This document shows positions 36,550-48,579 of a stretch of 64,000 nucleotides of DNA, one piece after another (position 1 is the stretch's first letter; the number at the start of each line of letters is the position of its first letter). The notes beneath the pieces are model-generated. The model had not been told where the DNA came from, ran no database searches, and saw only the letters and a list, made by a program, of their open reading frames with translations. The translations under genes were made by a program, and so were the position numbers. Source of the DNA: Ariolimax columbianus (taxonomy: Eukaryota; Mollusca; Gastropoda; Stylommatophora; Arionidae); contig JAVGWX010000014.1 of NCBI GenBank assembly GCA_036924085.1, positions 39,868,556 to 39,932,555 on the forward strand, given 5' to 3'.

Positions 36550-39500
36550 AGGAGCTTCAGTCCAAGGTAGACGAAGAGCTACAGGGTAGAACAGGAGCTA
36601 CAGTCCAGGGTAGGAGAGGAGCTACAGTCCAAGGTAGGAGAGGAGCTACAGGGTAGAACAGGAGCTACAGTCCAGGGTAGGAGAGGAGCTACAGGGTAGA
36701 ACAGGAGCTACAGCCCAGGGTAGAAGAGGAGCTACAGTCAAGAGTAGAAGAGGAGCTACAGCCCAGGGTAGAAGAGGAGCTACAGCCCAGGGTAGAAGAG
36801 GAGCTACAGCCCAGGTTAGAAGAGGAGCTACAGTCCAGGGTAGGAGAGGAGCTACAGGGTAGAACAGGAGCTACAGTCCAGGGTAGGAGCTACACTCAAG
36901 AGTAAAAGAGGAGCTACAGTCCAGGGTAGAAGAGAAGCTACAGCCCAGGGTAGAAGAGGAGCTACAGCCCAGGGTAGGAGAGGAGCTACAGTCCAAGGTA
37001 GGAGAGGAGCTACAGGGTAGAACAGGAGCTACATTCCAGGGTAGGAGAGGAGCTTCAGTCCAGGGTAGACGAAGAGCTACAGGGTAGAACAGGAGCTACA
37101 GTCCAGGATAGGAGAGGAGCTAGTCAAGAGTAGAAGAGGAGCTACAGTCCAGGGTAGACAAAGAGCTACAGGGTAGAACAGGAGCTACAGTCCAGGGTAG
37201 GAGAGGAGCTACAGTCAAGAGTAGAAGAGGAGCTACAATCCAGGGTAGGAGAGGAGCTACAGCCCAGGGTAGAAAAGGAGCTACAGCCCAAGGTAGAAGA
37301 GGAGCTACAGGGTAGAACAGGAGCTACAGTCCAGGGTAGGAGAGGAGCTACAGTCAAGAGTAGAAGAGGAGCTTCAGTCCAGGGTAGACGAAGAGCTACA
37401 GGGTAGAACAGAAGCTACAGTCCAGGGTAGGAGAGGAGCTAGTCAAGAGTAGAAGAGGAGCTACAGTCCAGGGTAGACGAAGAGGTACAGGGTAGAACAG
37501 GAGCTACGGTCCAGGGTAGGAGAGGAGCTACAGTCAAGAGTAAAAGAGGAGCTACAGTCCAGGGTAGAAGAGGAGCTACAGCCCAGGGTAGAAGAGAAGC
37601 TACAGCCCAGGGTAGAAGAGGAGCTACAGCCCAGGGTAGGAGAGAAGCTACAGTCCAAGGTAGGAGAGGAGCTACAGGGTAGAACAGGAGCTACAGTCCA
37701 GGGTAGGAGAGGAGCTACAGGGTAGAACAGGAGCTACAGTCCAGGGTAGGAGCTACACTCAAGAGTAGAAGAAGAGCTACAGTCCAGAGTAGGAGGAGCT
37801 ACAGTCAAGAGTAGAAGAGGAGCTTCAGTCCAAGCTAGACGAAGAGCTACAGGGTAGAACAGGAGCTACAGTCGAGGGTAGGAGAGGAGCTACAGTCAAG
37901 AGTAGAAGAGGAGCTACAGTCAAGAGTAGAAGAGGAGCTACAGTCAAGAGTAGAAGAGGAGCTACAGTCAAGGGTAGAAGAGGAGCTACAGTCCAGGGTA
38001 GAAGAGGAGCTACAGTCCAGGGTAGAAGAGGAGCTACAGTCCAGGGTAGAAGAGGAGCTACAGTCCAGGGTAGAAGAGGAGCTACAGCCCAGGGTAGAAG
38101 AGGAGCTACAGTCCAAGGTAGAAGAGGAGCTACAGGGTAGAACAGGAGCTTCAGTCCAGGGTAGACGAAGAGCTACAGGGTAGAACAGGAGCTACAGTCC
38201 AGGGTAGGAGAGGAGCTAGTCATGAGTAGAAGAGGAGCTACAGTCCAGGGTAAACGAATAGCTACAGGGTAGAACAGGAGCTACAGTCCAGGGTAGGAGA
38301 GGAGCTACAGTCAAGAGTAGAAGAGGAGCTACAGTCCAGGGTAGGAGAGGAGCTACAGTCAAGAGTAGCTTCAGTCCAAGGTAGACGAAGAGCTACAGGG
38401 TAGAACAGAAGCTACAGTCCAGGGTAGGAGAGGAACTACAGTCAAGAGTAGAAGAGGAGCTTCAGTCCAGGGTAGACGAAGAGCTACAGGGTAGAACAGG
38501 AGCTGCAGTCCAGGGTAGACGAAGAGCTACAGGGTAGAACAGGAGCTACAGTCCAGGGTAGGAGAGGAGCTAGTCAAGAGTAGAAGAGGAGCTACAGTCA
38601 AGGGTAGAAGAGGGGCTACAGCCCAGGGTAGGAGAGGAGCTAGTCAAGAGTAGAAGAGGAGCTACAGTCAAGGGTAGAAGAGGAGCTACAGCCCAGGGTA
38701 GAAGAGGAGCTACAGTCCAAGGTAGAAGAGGAGCTACAGGGTAGAACAAGGAGCTACAGTCAAGGGTAGAACAGGAGCTACAGTCCAGGGTAGAAGAGGA
38801 GCTACAGTCCAGGGTAGAAGAGGAGCTACAGCCCAGGGTAGAAGAGGAGCTACAGTCCAAGGTAGAAGAGGAGCTACAGGGTAGAACAGGAGCTACAGTC
38901 CAGGGTAGGAGAGGAGCTACAGTCAAGAGTAGAAGAGGAGCTTCAGTCCAGGGTAGAAGAGAAGCTACAGCCCAGGGTAGAAGAGGAGCTACAGTCCAGG
39001 GTAGGAGAGGAGCTAGTCAAGAGTAGAAGAGGAGCTACAGTCCAGGGTAGAAGAGGAGCTACAGCCCAGGGTAGAAGAGGAGCTACAGCCCAGGGTAGAA
39101 GAGGAGCTACAGCCCAGGGTAGAAGAGGAGCTACAGCACAGGGTAGAAGAGGGGCTACAGCCCAGGGTAAAAGAGGAGTTACAGCCCAGTGTAAAAGAGG
39201 AGCTTCAGCCCAGGGTAGAAGAGAAGCTACAGCCCAGGGTAGAAGGAGCTACAGCCCAGGGTAAAAGAGGAGCTACAGCCCAGGTTAAAAGAGGAGCTAC
39301 AGTCAAGAGTAAAAGAGGAGCTACAGTCCAGGGTAGAAGAGGAGCTACAGCCCAGGGTAGAAGAGGAGCTACAGCCCAGGGTAGAAGAGGAGCTACAGCA
39401 CAGGGTAGAAGAGGGGCTACAGCCCAGGGTAAAAGAGGAGTTACAGCCCAGTGTAAAAGAGAAGCTTCAGCCCAGGGTAGAAGAGAAGCTACAGCCCAGG

Positions 39501-40400
39501 GTAGAAGGAGCTACAGCCCAGGGTAGAAGAGGAGCTATAGCCCAGGGTAAAAGAGGAGCTATAGTCCAGGGTAGAAGAGGAGCTACAGCCCAGGGTAGAA
39601 GAGGGAGGAGCTACAGCCCAGGGTAGAAGAGGAGCTACAGAACAGGGTAGAAGAGGAGCTAGTCAAGAGTAGAAGAGGAGCTACAGCCCAGGGTAGAAGA
39701 GGAGCTACAGCCCAGGGTAGAAGAGGAGCTAGTCAAGAGTAGAAGACGAGCTACAGCCCAGGGTAGAAGAGGAGCTACAGCCCAGGGTAGAAGAGGAGCT
39801 AGTCAAGAGTAGAAGAGGAGCTACAGCCCAGGGTAGAAGAGGAGCTACAGCCCAGGGTAGAAGAGGAGCTAGTCAAGAGTAGAAGACGAGCTACAGCCCA
39901 GGGTAGAAGAGGAGCTACAGCCCAGGGTAGAAGAGGAGCTAGTCAAGAGTAGAAGAGGAGCTACAGCCCAGGGTAGAAGAGGAGCTACAGCCCAGGGTAG
40001 AAGAAGAGCTACAGCCCAGGGTAAAAGAGAAGCTACAGCCCAGGGTAGAAGAGGAGCTACAGCCCAGGTTAAAAGAGGAGCTACAGCCCAGGGTAGAAGA
40101 GGAGCTACAGCACAGGGTAGAAGAGGAGCTATAGTCCAGGGTAGAAGAGAAGCTACAGCCCAGGGTAGAAGAGGAGCTACAGCCCAGGGTAGAAGAGGAG
40201 CTACAGTCAAGAGTGGAAGATGAGCTATAAGTCCAGGGTAGAAGAGAAGCTACATCCCAGGGTAGAAGAGGAGCTGCAGCCCAGGGTAGAAGAGGAGCTA
40301 CAGCCCAGGGTAGAAGAGGAGCTACAGCCCAGCGAAGAATACAGTCCAAGGTAGATACGGAGCTACAGCCTAGGGTATAAGAGGAGCTACCAAGTCAAGC
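36550..40400. repeat. 3.8-kb minisatellite, 24-bp unit with higher-order structure
   Basis: The basic unit is AGCTACAGCCCAGGGTAG + AAGAGG. Variants are: CAGTCAAGAGTAG, CAGTCCAGGGTAGG, a GACGAAGAGCTACAGGGTAG form and a 22-bp form AGCTAGTCAAGAGTAGAAG. From 36.6 to 39.0 kb a block of GGGTAGAACAGGAGC followed by several variant units recurs. From 39661 to 39941 an exact 70-bp period (22+24+24) repeats five times. The minus strand is open in two frames over long runs (Ser-rich CSSSSTLD or LLPWAVAP octapeptides), a by-product of a stop-free unit with length divisible by three. Confidence 0.97.
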
Positions 40401-41480
40401 GAAAGACATCCTGCAGAAAGTACAAGCCACATGAATAATAAGACTCCACGGTAGAGGTGTATGCATTACGCAATTCATGACTGGTGCTATTTAATCTACC
40501 TGTTTTACATGCATAGACAGAGAAAAAAACATTGACGGCAGAGATAAGAGATATAAAGTCAGATATTCTATGGCTGGAGCATCAGTGGCTGCAAGAGTTA
40601 TACGAAAACTAGCAACAAAATTGAATACAGGCTAAATTAGATAGTATCAAGAATAAAGAGATAACATTTGTATTATTCATAGTGCTTGTTTCATGCTGGG
40701 CTCTGCCAGGGCATTTTTATAGGGCTATTGTTTTCAAGAATCGATATATGAAGTTCAGTAGGGTAAAGCATGCCTGTCACACCAGCAAGTATGTGAATGG
40801 AGTAGGAAATTCAGAAACAGTGGGCTTTGTGGCAGAATATTCTCAACCAGGTCATGCCCATTGAGTAGTAAGCAACACCAGAGTCAGCCTTAGCATTTGA
40901 ATACATCCTGATGAAAAATTCAGAGTGACAATGAAATGGATGCACTTTGAAATACCAGTCAAGGTTAAGTATACCCCATCAACCATTCTTGATTCTAGGA
41001 AAAAACATCATCACACAGGGGACATTCCTATAAGTGCTCCGTAAAGAGTCTTAGTCCGGTGTTGATTTGGTATTCTTCGGATCTTTCCAGCCAGGATACA
41101 CTTTCTCCCCTCTCCCCTGGTCACTTCTCTGCATCTACATCATTCTGTAGATTATACATAACTGCCCTTGTCAAATCAACTCTGTATTTCATCATCACCA
41201 CGTCATTCACCACAGCTCGTCCCATTAGCATACCCCATTAGCCACGATTTACTCCAGTTCCACAAAGTGTCTGCAAGGTGGGTGGCACACCAGCCGAATC
41301 CAGATTTGAAATAATGTAGCACGTAAGTGGCGACACACAAACAAGGACTTTTATATCTAGTGGAACTCGTGCACTTTGTAGGCGCTGGGTGATTTGCATC
41401 AAACTTAAGAGACTTGAAAAATGGTGCAATTGTGTGAATAAAATTTAACATTGGATTGCTGTCTGAAAAACAGATCTAGT
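40401..41480. other. Spacer with one short interspersed repeat
   Basis: 40755-40845 matches 28015-28126. Nothing else is supported. Confidence 0.4.
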
Positions 41481-41483
41481 CCT

Positions 41484-41882
41484 ACAGTGGATTCCGGCCC
41501 ACTTTGGAATTCTTGGAAATGAGAAGGCAGATGAGCTTGCAAAGGCTGGAAGTGGCAGCACGCAGACTCGCCATCCAGAGCTATAAAGATGAACAGACCC
41601 ACATCAAATGATCCATAAAGACAGAATGGAGACACAAAAACAAATAATACAAGTCAGAAAATGAAAGCAGAGATGGGCAGACAAAGATTTTCAGACTCAG
41701 AATGGGACAATGCAGAGTCCAAAGCTCACATTCACAGAAAGAATGGGTCTTAAAGACACAACCATGTGTGATTATGGAGCACCCAAGCAAATACCAGAAC
41801 ATATCCTACAGGACTGTCCACTTATGCAGACCAAAGAGAGGCAGTCTGACCAGGGGAAGAGGCCATGCTCGAAAAGCTGTGT

Positions 41883-41918
<36 letters not shown>

Positions 41919-41990
41919 GACAAAGAACTGAAATGCAATCGCCATGACCCTCACTGGGCTAGAAGTATAGCATCAGTTGGTCGAAGATGA
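41484..41990 (+). mobile_element. Non-LTR retrotransposon fragment with RNase H remnant
   Basis: LVLQWIPAHFGILGNEKADE followed by LAKAGSGS is the end of a retrotransposon RNase H domain (the HxGxxGNExAD motif). After frame changes come KTTMCDYGAPKQIPEH-like and ILQDCPLMQTKERQ, the C-terminal Cys/His cluster of I/Jockey-type elements. A 34-G run interrupts it at 41883-41916 and the 3' end is a GAAGATGAAGAAGATG tail. Confidence 0.8.
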
Positions 41991-42286
41991 AGAAGATGCA
42001 ATTGTGTGCTACTGTTTTGTAATATATTTTGAAGAATAAAATGTAAAGTTACCAAAGAAAACGTGAAATAAGAATAAAATTATAGAAGACTTAATAATTA
42101 ACGTTGTTGATAAAGGGTTCATATTCTTATTAGGGGCAAGGATTAATATACAGATGACCCATATCTATCTTCAGACTTCTTAATCAGAGCACAGCTTTTT
42201 ATCCCTGAGAAAACGAGCTATTAGCATTTTACTCATTTGGTCAAGCACTTAAAACTGGTATCTTTGTCAAAACCCCATCCTGGCCA

Positions 42287-42440
42287 AGATTAGTGTTTCA
42301 AAACTTTTTTTACACCTGCGGACTTGGTGAAAACAGGAAAAAAAAATTTGCGGGCCATATTTAGTATTTTGTGTATTGGTTTTGAAATCTAATAATATAA
42401 AATGAAAATTATTATTTTAATTTTATTATTTAAAATAAAC
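42287..42440 (+). mobile_element. Possible hAT-type element fragment
   Basis: TTAGTGTTTCAAAACTTTTT followed by ACACCTGCGGACTTGG and TTGCGGGCCATATTT resembles the terminal text common in hAT-derived repeats (CAGTGGTTCTCAAAC-like end, GCGGGCC). Based on resemblance only; the other end is not identified. Confidence 0.35.
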
Positions 42441-42519
42441 CAGAAACTGAGCAGTAACTAAAAAAAAAAGCTAACAATACAACGCTAGCCCCTACATCAC
42501 GCAAAGACAACAGACCAAT

Positions 42520-43205
42520 CATCTGTTTGTCCGCACACTCAATTGCAAGAATATACCAAAATGACCTACACCTCCAAGGGGCAAATAACGAACAATTAAG
42601 AGAAGAGTATCTTCTTCTTCTGCCGTTCTCTTTAAAATATTGTCTATATCTGCAATGTCTCTTGTATAAACTTCGCTGTCTTTGTAGTTCACATACAGGT
42701 CCATAAAGTTTATCTTCCAGTGTTGTTTCTACGGTCCAGTGACATTTTCTCTGTATATCATATTCGGGGCAGTTCTGTAGTATGTGCTCTGCTGTCTGGG
42801 GCGCCTGTACACATAGCTAAGTTGCCAATCTTCAATTTTGTGTACATGTGGCTGCAGAGTCGGTGTCCTGTTCTAAGGCGCAACACAACAGTTTGCTCTT
42901 GTCTGTTCATGTTATGGTAATCATCTGGTGTTACCGTTGATGGCTTTCTGATTGATTTGATCATCCTTATCTTCTTTTGGTATGTAACTGGCACATCTGG
43001 TTGCTTGTCTGCAGCCCCCTCCTTTGTCAGTCGGTCTGCTCTCTCGTTTCCTGGTACTCCACAATGAGAAGGTATCCAGTGCATGACAATCTTGTGCTAG
43101 TTGCTCAGTAAAGCCTGTAAATCTGACAGTTTCTCTGACAGTGCTTAGAGTGCTGATTGTGCATCTGTCAGAAATACTATAGGTTGTGAACTGACATTGG
43201 TATTC
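42520..43205 (-). mobile_element. Non-LTR retrotransposon fragment with RNase H domain
   Basis: The minus strand reads VFLTDAQSAL, ALSEKLSDLQALLSN, then an open stretch MHWIPSHCGVPGNERADRLT. This gives the RNase H catalytic Asp (TDA) and the SHCGVPGNERAD motif. It continues with TVVLRLRTGHRLCSHMYTKL and KIGNLAMCTGAPDSRAH. The 3' part is decayed. I/Jockey-like by domain order. Confidence 0.8.
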
Positions 43206-43290
43206 AACAGTTAGAGAAGAGTATTAATTCTAGAGCTTTCTCTCAAACGCATTTGGTAGTTCCACTCTCAGCAGACTTTTGGTTCATGTC

Positions 43291-43412
43291 TTCTTCTGTG
43301 TTCGTTCTCAATCCCCCGCTACCAAGCAGGAGGTAGTCCAGAAAACGGAATGTGTTGTGTCACTAGTTTACAGTTTGACTGCGATATTTGCACTTTTCTA
43401 CACATCAGTCTT
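43291..43412 (-). mobile_element. SINE-E copy with internal deletion
   Basis: CTTCTTCTGTGTTCGTTCTC then a junction GCTACCAAGCAGGAGGTAGT where about 25 bp are missing, then GAAAACGGAATGTGTTGTG and the module. Confidence 0.75.
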
Positions 43413-44584
43413 GGGCAGGTAGTTCATGTGAATGGCAGGATATGCAAATCCATGAGTTGGAGTCTTCTAGTCTAGATGGGTTAGACCGCACTGTTAGAAT
43501 TCCTAAATACAAATCAAGTTATGTAGTAATGGTGGGCATGAGAAGATGGTGCAGGATGCAAGTTACTGTTGTTAAGGATCCAGCAGCACTTGAGCTCATG
43601 CTCTTCCACCCAATACCATAGAATCATATCTGCCTTGCTTCTGCTCTATACAGAAAGACAAGACTTTACATTTGAGTTGAAGATCCTTAGCTTTGTATGG
43701 TCTCAATATACAAATCCTGGCTATGACAGCAAACTTACCAAACTCACAATCAGGTTGACCAATAGTGATGCCCAATAGAACATTCTAAGAACATTTCAAC
43801 ACAAGTAAAAATAATCTTTACAACACACAGATGAGACAGGACAGGAAGAGTATAAAAAGGTTATCGTCGTAACCACAGTAGACACTGTAGTCGGAGATAA
43901 AGTGCCAGAGACCTGAATGTGTGCCCGAGATGAAGCAACAGAGACCTGAATGTACAAACTACTGCTGCACGGGATCCTGGCCAAATCATAAGAATGAAAG
44001 ATCCCATGTTAAATGACGAGACCTGATCCTACAAATAATGTGTGCATTACCATTTAGGCGGACGGGTTAGTCGCGCTGTGCCCAACAATAATTCAGGTTC
44101 TCATATACAACTGGGTAGACTGAAGCCTCCCCCAACCAGGTTGTGAACTTAGTTTCTTTGTTATAATAGGCAAGCATTCGAACCACTATGCTGCTGATAG
44201 CTAGAAAGCATATTCTAAACACACTGTACATTTTCACACTAACTGTTACTTCCCCTTTCAAACTCAAACATATTTAGGCCAAACATTTCCTCCCACAAAT
44301 GACCTGCGAAGGTAAAAGTTATTAACGACATGGAAAATCACTGCATCTCCTGATCAGCAGGTGGGCTCACACTAATCTGGTCAAAACTGCAGTCAACTAC
44401 AAAATGGGCCAAACTAACCAGAACTAACATACCCGTAGGCGGTGTGCATAAAGGTCACCCACTTCTGTTTGCAAAAGCAGATATATTTTATACACAATTG
44501 ACATCACTGCATTCCAGGCAGCCCCATCATAGCTACTCAGTATCTCGCAGTATATGGGTGGGTACACGTCCGCGGGTGGCGGGC
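43413..44584. other. Spacer
   Basis: No gene recognised. Near 44090-44200 a reversed tRNA-like B-box region (CATTCGAACCACTATGCTGC) suggests another SINE relic, too decayed to classify. Confidence 0.35.
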
Positions 44585-44880
44585 TGAAGATGTCGCAGTG
44601 AATGAGCAAACAGCAGTCAGCGACGGATAGCTTGCTGCTTGTATGAGGGGCAGTGACCCATAACTGACCAAAACCCTATTCCACCCTCCAATGTGGCAGC
44701 CCTGGACGAAGGCTGCAAACACGTAGCATGTCTAAGAGACTAAGGATCAAAGAGGTATGGTAAGCCCACTCCCAAAAAATGCTGTGCTAAAATCAGATGT
44801 GTCTGGCCGAACGATGCAGATATCACAATCTCGATGTAAACTATGTCACAAATGTCATTTTCAGGATGACAGGACATATG
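44585..44880 (+). mobile_element. SINE-E copy, short-tail subtype
   Basis: GGGCAGTGACCCATAACTGA, AATGTGGCAGCCCTGGACG, GACTAAGGATCAAAGAGG and CTGGCCGAACGATGCAGATA follow the long-subtype body step by step. It ends CATTTTCAGGATGACAGG. Confidence 0.75.
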
Positions 44881-44959
44881 TAGGTGATGTGCATAAAAGA
44901 TATGCACTTCCATTTGTAAGACGGTGATATTTTATACTGAATTGACATCACTGAACTCC

Positions 44960-45420
44960 GGACAGAATTATTGCAACTTATCCATGCAGTGTCCTACCAA
45001 AAGGCAAAAACCCTTGTACATAATCAGTACAGCTTTTCTTCTTCATCGTACGCAGCGGTACAGCTCAAAATGGAAGAAAGGCATGGTAGTGAGTAATAGA
45101 CCTGACCCAATCCCCCAGCACCACAGACACCAACAAACCACCATCTTCCGTCTTAGAACAGGCCACTGCAGATTGTCTCAAGACATCACACACAAGTGAC
45201 TGCCTATGTGGAACCGGACAGAGTCCAGACACCTGAACACATCCTGCAGGAATGACCAATACACAATGACCTACGATGTCAAACCTGGCCAGAGGGAGCT
45301 GAGGTGACGCATAAGTTGTGGGGCTGCCACTCGGACCTGGAGAGGACTGTGGACTGCATTCTAGTGACTGGATCACATATCTAGAATGACTAAAAATCTT
45401 GAACACAGAAGAAGAAACTC
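44960..45420 (+). mobile_element. Non-LTR retrotransposon C-terminal fragment
   Basis: HQQTTIFRLRTGHCRLSQDI, then after frame changes a Cys/His cluster and HILQ-like text, DLRCQTWPEGAEVTHKLWGC and LERTVDCILVTG, followed by a GAACACAGAAGAAGAAAC tail. Same domain as 41484 and 50690 but a different subfamily. Confidence 0.7.
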
Positions 45421-45489
45421 AAGTCTCTCAGTAAAAGGATAGATGCTGGTGATTTGTGTAGTTCGCTTGTTCATTCAGATGTCCTTACC

Positions 45490-45910
45490 TGGACACTTTA
45501 TGTCAAATTCCACTGTGCATCGTTAATCCATCGATACAGGAGGTGGTCAATGATTGATTTCAATGTCCATCTATCCATGATTTACCTTCCCGCAGTATGC
45601 GTGCACTTGAAGGTTTGAAGTCTGTATCTCCGCTATCCACCAACGTGTTTCTCTGCCTCTCCAATTGTCTCTTTCTCTGTGGATTCCAATCCTGCACATG
45701 TATGACTGTACTGTTCAGCTTCCTTCTGAAGATATCCTATCCATCTCCACTTTTTCTCCCCAATCCTGTCTTTCTCACAGATCAGTGTTTGCCATTATCT
45801 ATAACCACCTAATGTTAAGTATGCAACAAAACCATGTGTTGAAGGTATGTCATTTGTTTGTGATAATCATTGCCAAATTCCATGTTTCCAAGCCATATTG
45901 CAGGACCAAC
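45490..45910 (-). mobile_element. Probable LINE reverse transcriptase 3' relic
   Basis: On the minus strand, near 45900, the reading YGLETWNLAMII resembles the YG.E.W motif of non-LTR reverse transcriptase C-termini; downstream frames are broken. Weak but consistent with its surroundings. Confidence 0.4.
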
Positions 45911-45914
45911 CTTA

Positions 45915-46170
45915 CAGTTCTGAAGATGCAACTGTGGCTGGCTGATAGTAGCTAGCAATGTACAGATGGCTACTTGCCTCAGAGTCAGTGATCCATAACG
46001 GACCAATACCCTATTCTGCCTCGAATTAGTCTGGCTAAAAGATTAGAGATCAAAGTAGGAAAGTAAATTCAGTCCTAAAAACGATGTAATGAACCGATAT
46101 CTCAGCCTCACTGCAGCCTCCCTATAAACTACCACACAATATCACAAGCGTCCTTTTCATGATCTTATTT
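45915..46170 (+). mobile_element. SINE-E copy, short-tail subtype
   Basis: GCCTCAGAGTCAGTGATCCA, TAACGGACCAATACCCTATT, AGTCTGGCTAAAAG, GCCTCCCTATAAACTACCAC and CCTTTTCATGATC match the other short-tail copies. Confidence 0.65.
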
Positions 46171-46448
46171 ACCGTGTAGAATGCACAGAGTTACATAGTG
46201 AGCAAAGTCAGCTGAAAGCAAATTTGGCATTGTTAAGAGCTTAGATATACCCTTTCTAGAAACCACGCGGGCAATATTAATGTTGAATATTGGACCACAA
46301 CATTTTCTAAATCAAGACACAGAGTCAAACTACCAATCAGCATGCAATTATCGATCCTATTCACAGCCATAATAACACAAGCCTCGTGTCTTTAAATTTA
46401 GCCCCCAAATCTGGATCAGCCTGGCAATTCAATGAATCAACTGGTCAA

Positions 46449-46500
46449 AACAGCGGTTCTTAAACCATCACATTCCGCGCCTTGAAAGTCTGCTATATCC
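46449..46500 (+). mobile_element. hAT-like terminus (fragment)
   Basis: CAGCGGTTCTTAAACCATCA is similar to the CAGTGGTTCTCAAAC end of many hAT elements. Nothing else of the element is evident. Confidence 0.3.
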
Positions 46501-46569
46501 GTGATAACAATTTCTATGGAAAGTACATGCTGTATTCATACACAATTTCTTCTCCAACGCCGTCATTTT

Positions 46570-47110
46570 TACCACGCATTGGCCCGAGACATCGAAATCC
46601 AAAACAGATGTAAGAAAACAAGTCAAATCATTGGGACAATATCCCCGATATTACAATGTAAACACGTTGACCACCGATACAAAAATAAAGCTGTACAACA
46701 CGATATTCCTACCCACAATGTGCTATCATCGCTAAAATTGGGCATTGACAAGCAAAGATAAAAGAAACATTATAACAGGGATGGAATGCCTACGTAGAAT
46801 GCTTGGAGTAACAATAATAGATAGAATCAGAAACGAGGATATTAGGAAACATGTAGGTATATAACACCAGTGCTAGACATCAAGAGATAGCAGACCAAAT
46901 GGTTCGGGCACGTGACGTGACAAACACCAGATAGTATCTCTCAGAAAGCAATGCTATACAGATACAATGGATAAGGAACCAAGTGTCGACCACGCAAAAG
47001 ATGGATAGCAGAAATAATGGAAGCAGTAAAGGTCCCCGTGTACAAAGCCCATACTAGGACCGGGTCAAGAAATCTCTTCATAACCCGACGCTGAAAGGCA
47101 CAAACAGAAC
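46570..47110 (+). mobile_element. LINE reverse transcriptase 3' fragment
   Basis: RDIEIQNRCKKTSQIIGTIS, PILQCKHVD, then ECLRRMLGVTIIDRIRNEDI, TKWFGHV and CRPRKRWIAEIMEAVKVPVY. These are the successive blocks of the end of a non-LTR reverse transcriptase (EI..R..KA / MRCLR..LG....DRIRNE / WFGHV.R / GRPRKRW). Two stops and shifts. Confidence 0.8.
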
Positions 47111-47920
47111 AAAAGCGAAAATATAAGTAGCTTTGCCTGTGTACCCCGATGGGTGTCTAGAGTAAAGAGTGCACGTCCTTTTAGATCATGATTTTAGTGA
47201 ATGGTTAAACGGTAGCAGCTGTTTTGGTTATAGTCATAAGCGACCCGTTCCTTGACAGAGTTAGTTAATCTTGTACGGGTCCCAACACTGTCTCCAGACG
47301 TGTAGTTTTGTCACAATCCGGTCCCAACACTGTCTCCAGTCGTGTAGTTTTGTCACAAAGTGACCAGTGAATACTTGCTTGTCCACTGAAGTCATCCCCG
47401 AGATGGGCTGTTAGTTCTGGGCTTGGCATTGGTCATATCTTTTCTGATCAGCGGGTCAGGCCTGAGCAGAGTAGTTGGTTTCACTACATGTGCCTGGCTG
47501 CGACACCGCCCACTCTGTCTCCGTTACCCTTTGTTTACTCGCAAATTGGCTACCCTTTCGGTAAGTGCACTAATGCAAAAGCCGCCAACAGGGTGATCTG
47601 CATATCTTCACGAAAAACGGGATGTTTAACGAAAATGTGTAGTTATATTAACTAACACACCGCATAATGAGCAAGTTGGTGAATTCCGATGCACGAATAC
47701 ATTTCTGATACGGAGTGATTCAAATTATGTGCGAGACCGCTCGAGGTGTGAACACAGGGTGAAGGAACGGTGCCACGATGTTCCGATGTTTCTGAGTATT
47801 AAGGTCCCGATGTGATGTACGATGATCATCAGAGAAGCGAAGAGGTTGCACCGTTTGCTTTTAGTGGCAAAGATGCTGGGTTAAATCGCAGATCTCGATA
47901 CGCCAGTGTATACAAAGCTG
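47111..47920. other. Unassigned, relatively GC-richer spacer with a short tandem duplication
   Basis: CCCAACACTGTCTCCAGACG and the bases after it are repeated immediately (47281-47322 and 47323-47360). A plus-strand TCG|GTAAGTG occurs near 47570 but no supporting exon is seen. Confidence 0.4.
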
Positions 47921-47924
47921 TAAA

Positions 47925-48190
47925 TTGGCACCTAGAGTAGGCATGGGCAAGGCTGAGAGGAATGTGTATGGGAAAAGGATGGGAAAAGGAGGGGAAAAGG
48001 CAAGACAGAAAGGAAGGGGAAAAGTACGTGAGAAAGAGAAGGTTAGGCAGAGAGAAAGGGATATTTATTGGAAGAGAAAGAGAAGGGAAGGCAAGGGGGA
48101 CATGGCTGTAATGGAAAGGAATAGGAAGGCAAGAGAAAGGAAAAGAGATGGGGGGAGAGAAAGAAATGTGAAATCAATACAACCAAAGTA
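47925..48190 (+). repeat. Purine-rich (GA) tract
   Basis: Strand-asymmetric GGGAAAAGG / GAGAAAG / GGAAGG sequence. It translates to a Lys/Arg-rich frame by composition alone. Confidence 0.6.
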
Positions 48191-48227
48191 ACATTTGTGT
48201 AAGAGAAAGTCGATCAACACAGCCAAA

Positions 48228-48505
48228 GTAACATTTTGAAAGAGAAAGTGAAAGTATTGTAGTGGGGAAAGGGAAAGTATTGTAGTGAGGAAGCGAAAGT
48301 ATTGTAGTGGGGAAAAGGAAAGTATTGTAGTGGGGAAAGGGAAAGTAGTGGGGAAAGGGTAAGTATTGCAGTGGGGAAATGGAAAGTATTGTAGTGGGAA
48401 AAGTATTGTAGTGGGGAAAGGAAAATGGGGAAAATATTATAGTGAGGAAGGGAAAGTATTGTAGTGAGGAAAGGGAAAGTATTGTAGTGAGGAAGGGAAA
48501 ACAAT
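48228..48505. repeat. Minisatellite, unit about 22 bp
   Basis: Units of GGAAAGTATTGTAGTGGGGA with length variants (18 to 25 bp), about 12 copies. The minus strand stays open by composition. Confidence 0.95.
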
Positions 48506-48579
48506 ACATATCAATCAATATACGTTTGCCCATTTATATATCGATCCATCATGAGTAGAAACATGGACACTGAATAACA

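Noticed and set aside
36550..40400. Serine-rich octapeptide 'proteins' on the minus strand (up to 136 codons)
   Set aside because: A stop-free 24-bp unit automatically yields open frames; they shift or break wherever the 22-bp unit occurs.
47540..47580. First exon of a plus-strand gene with donor TCG|GTAAGTG
   Set aside because: No start codon context, coding similarity or downstream exon could be identified.
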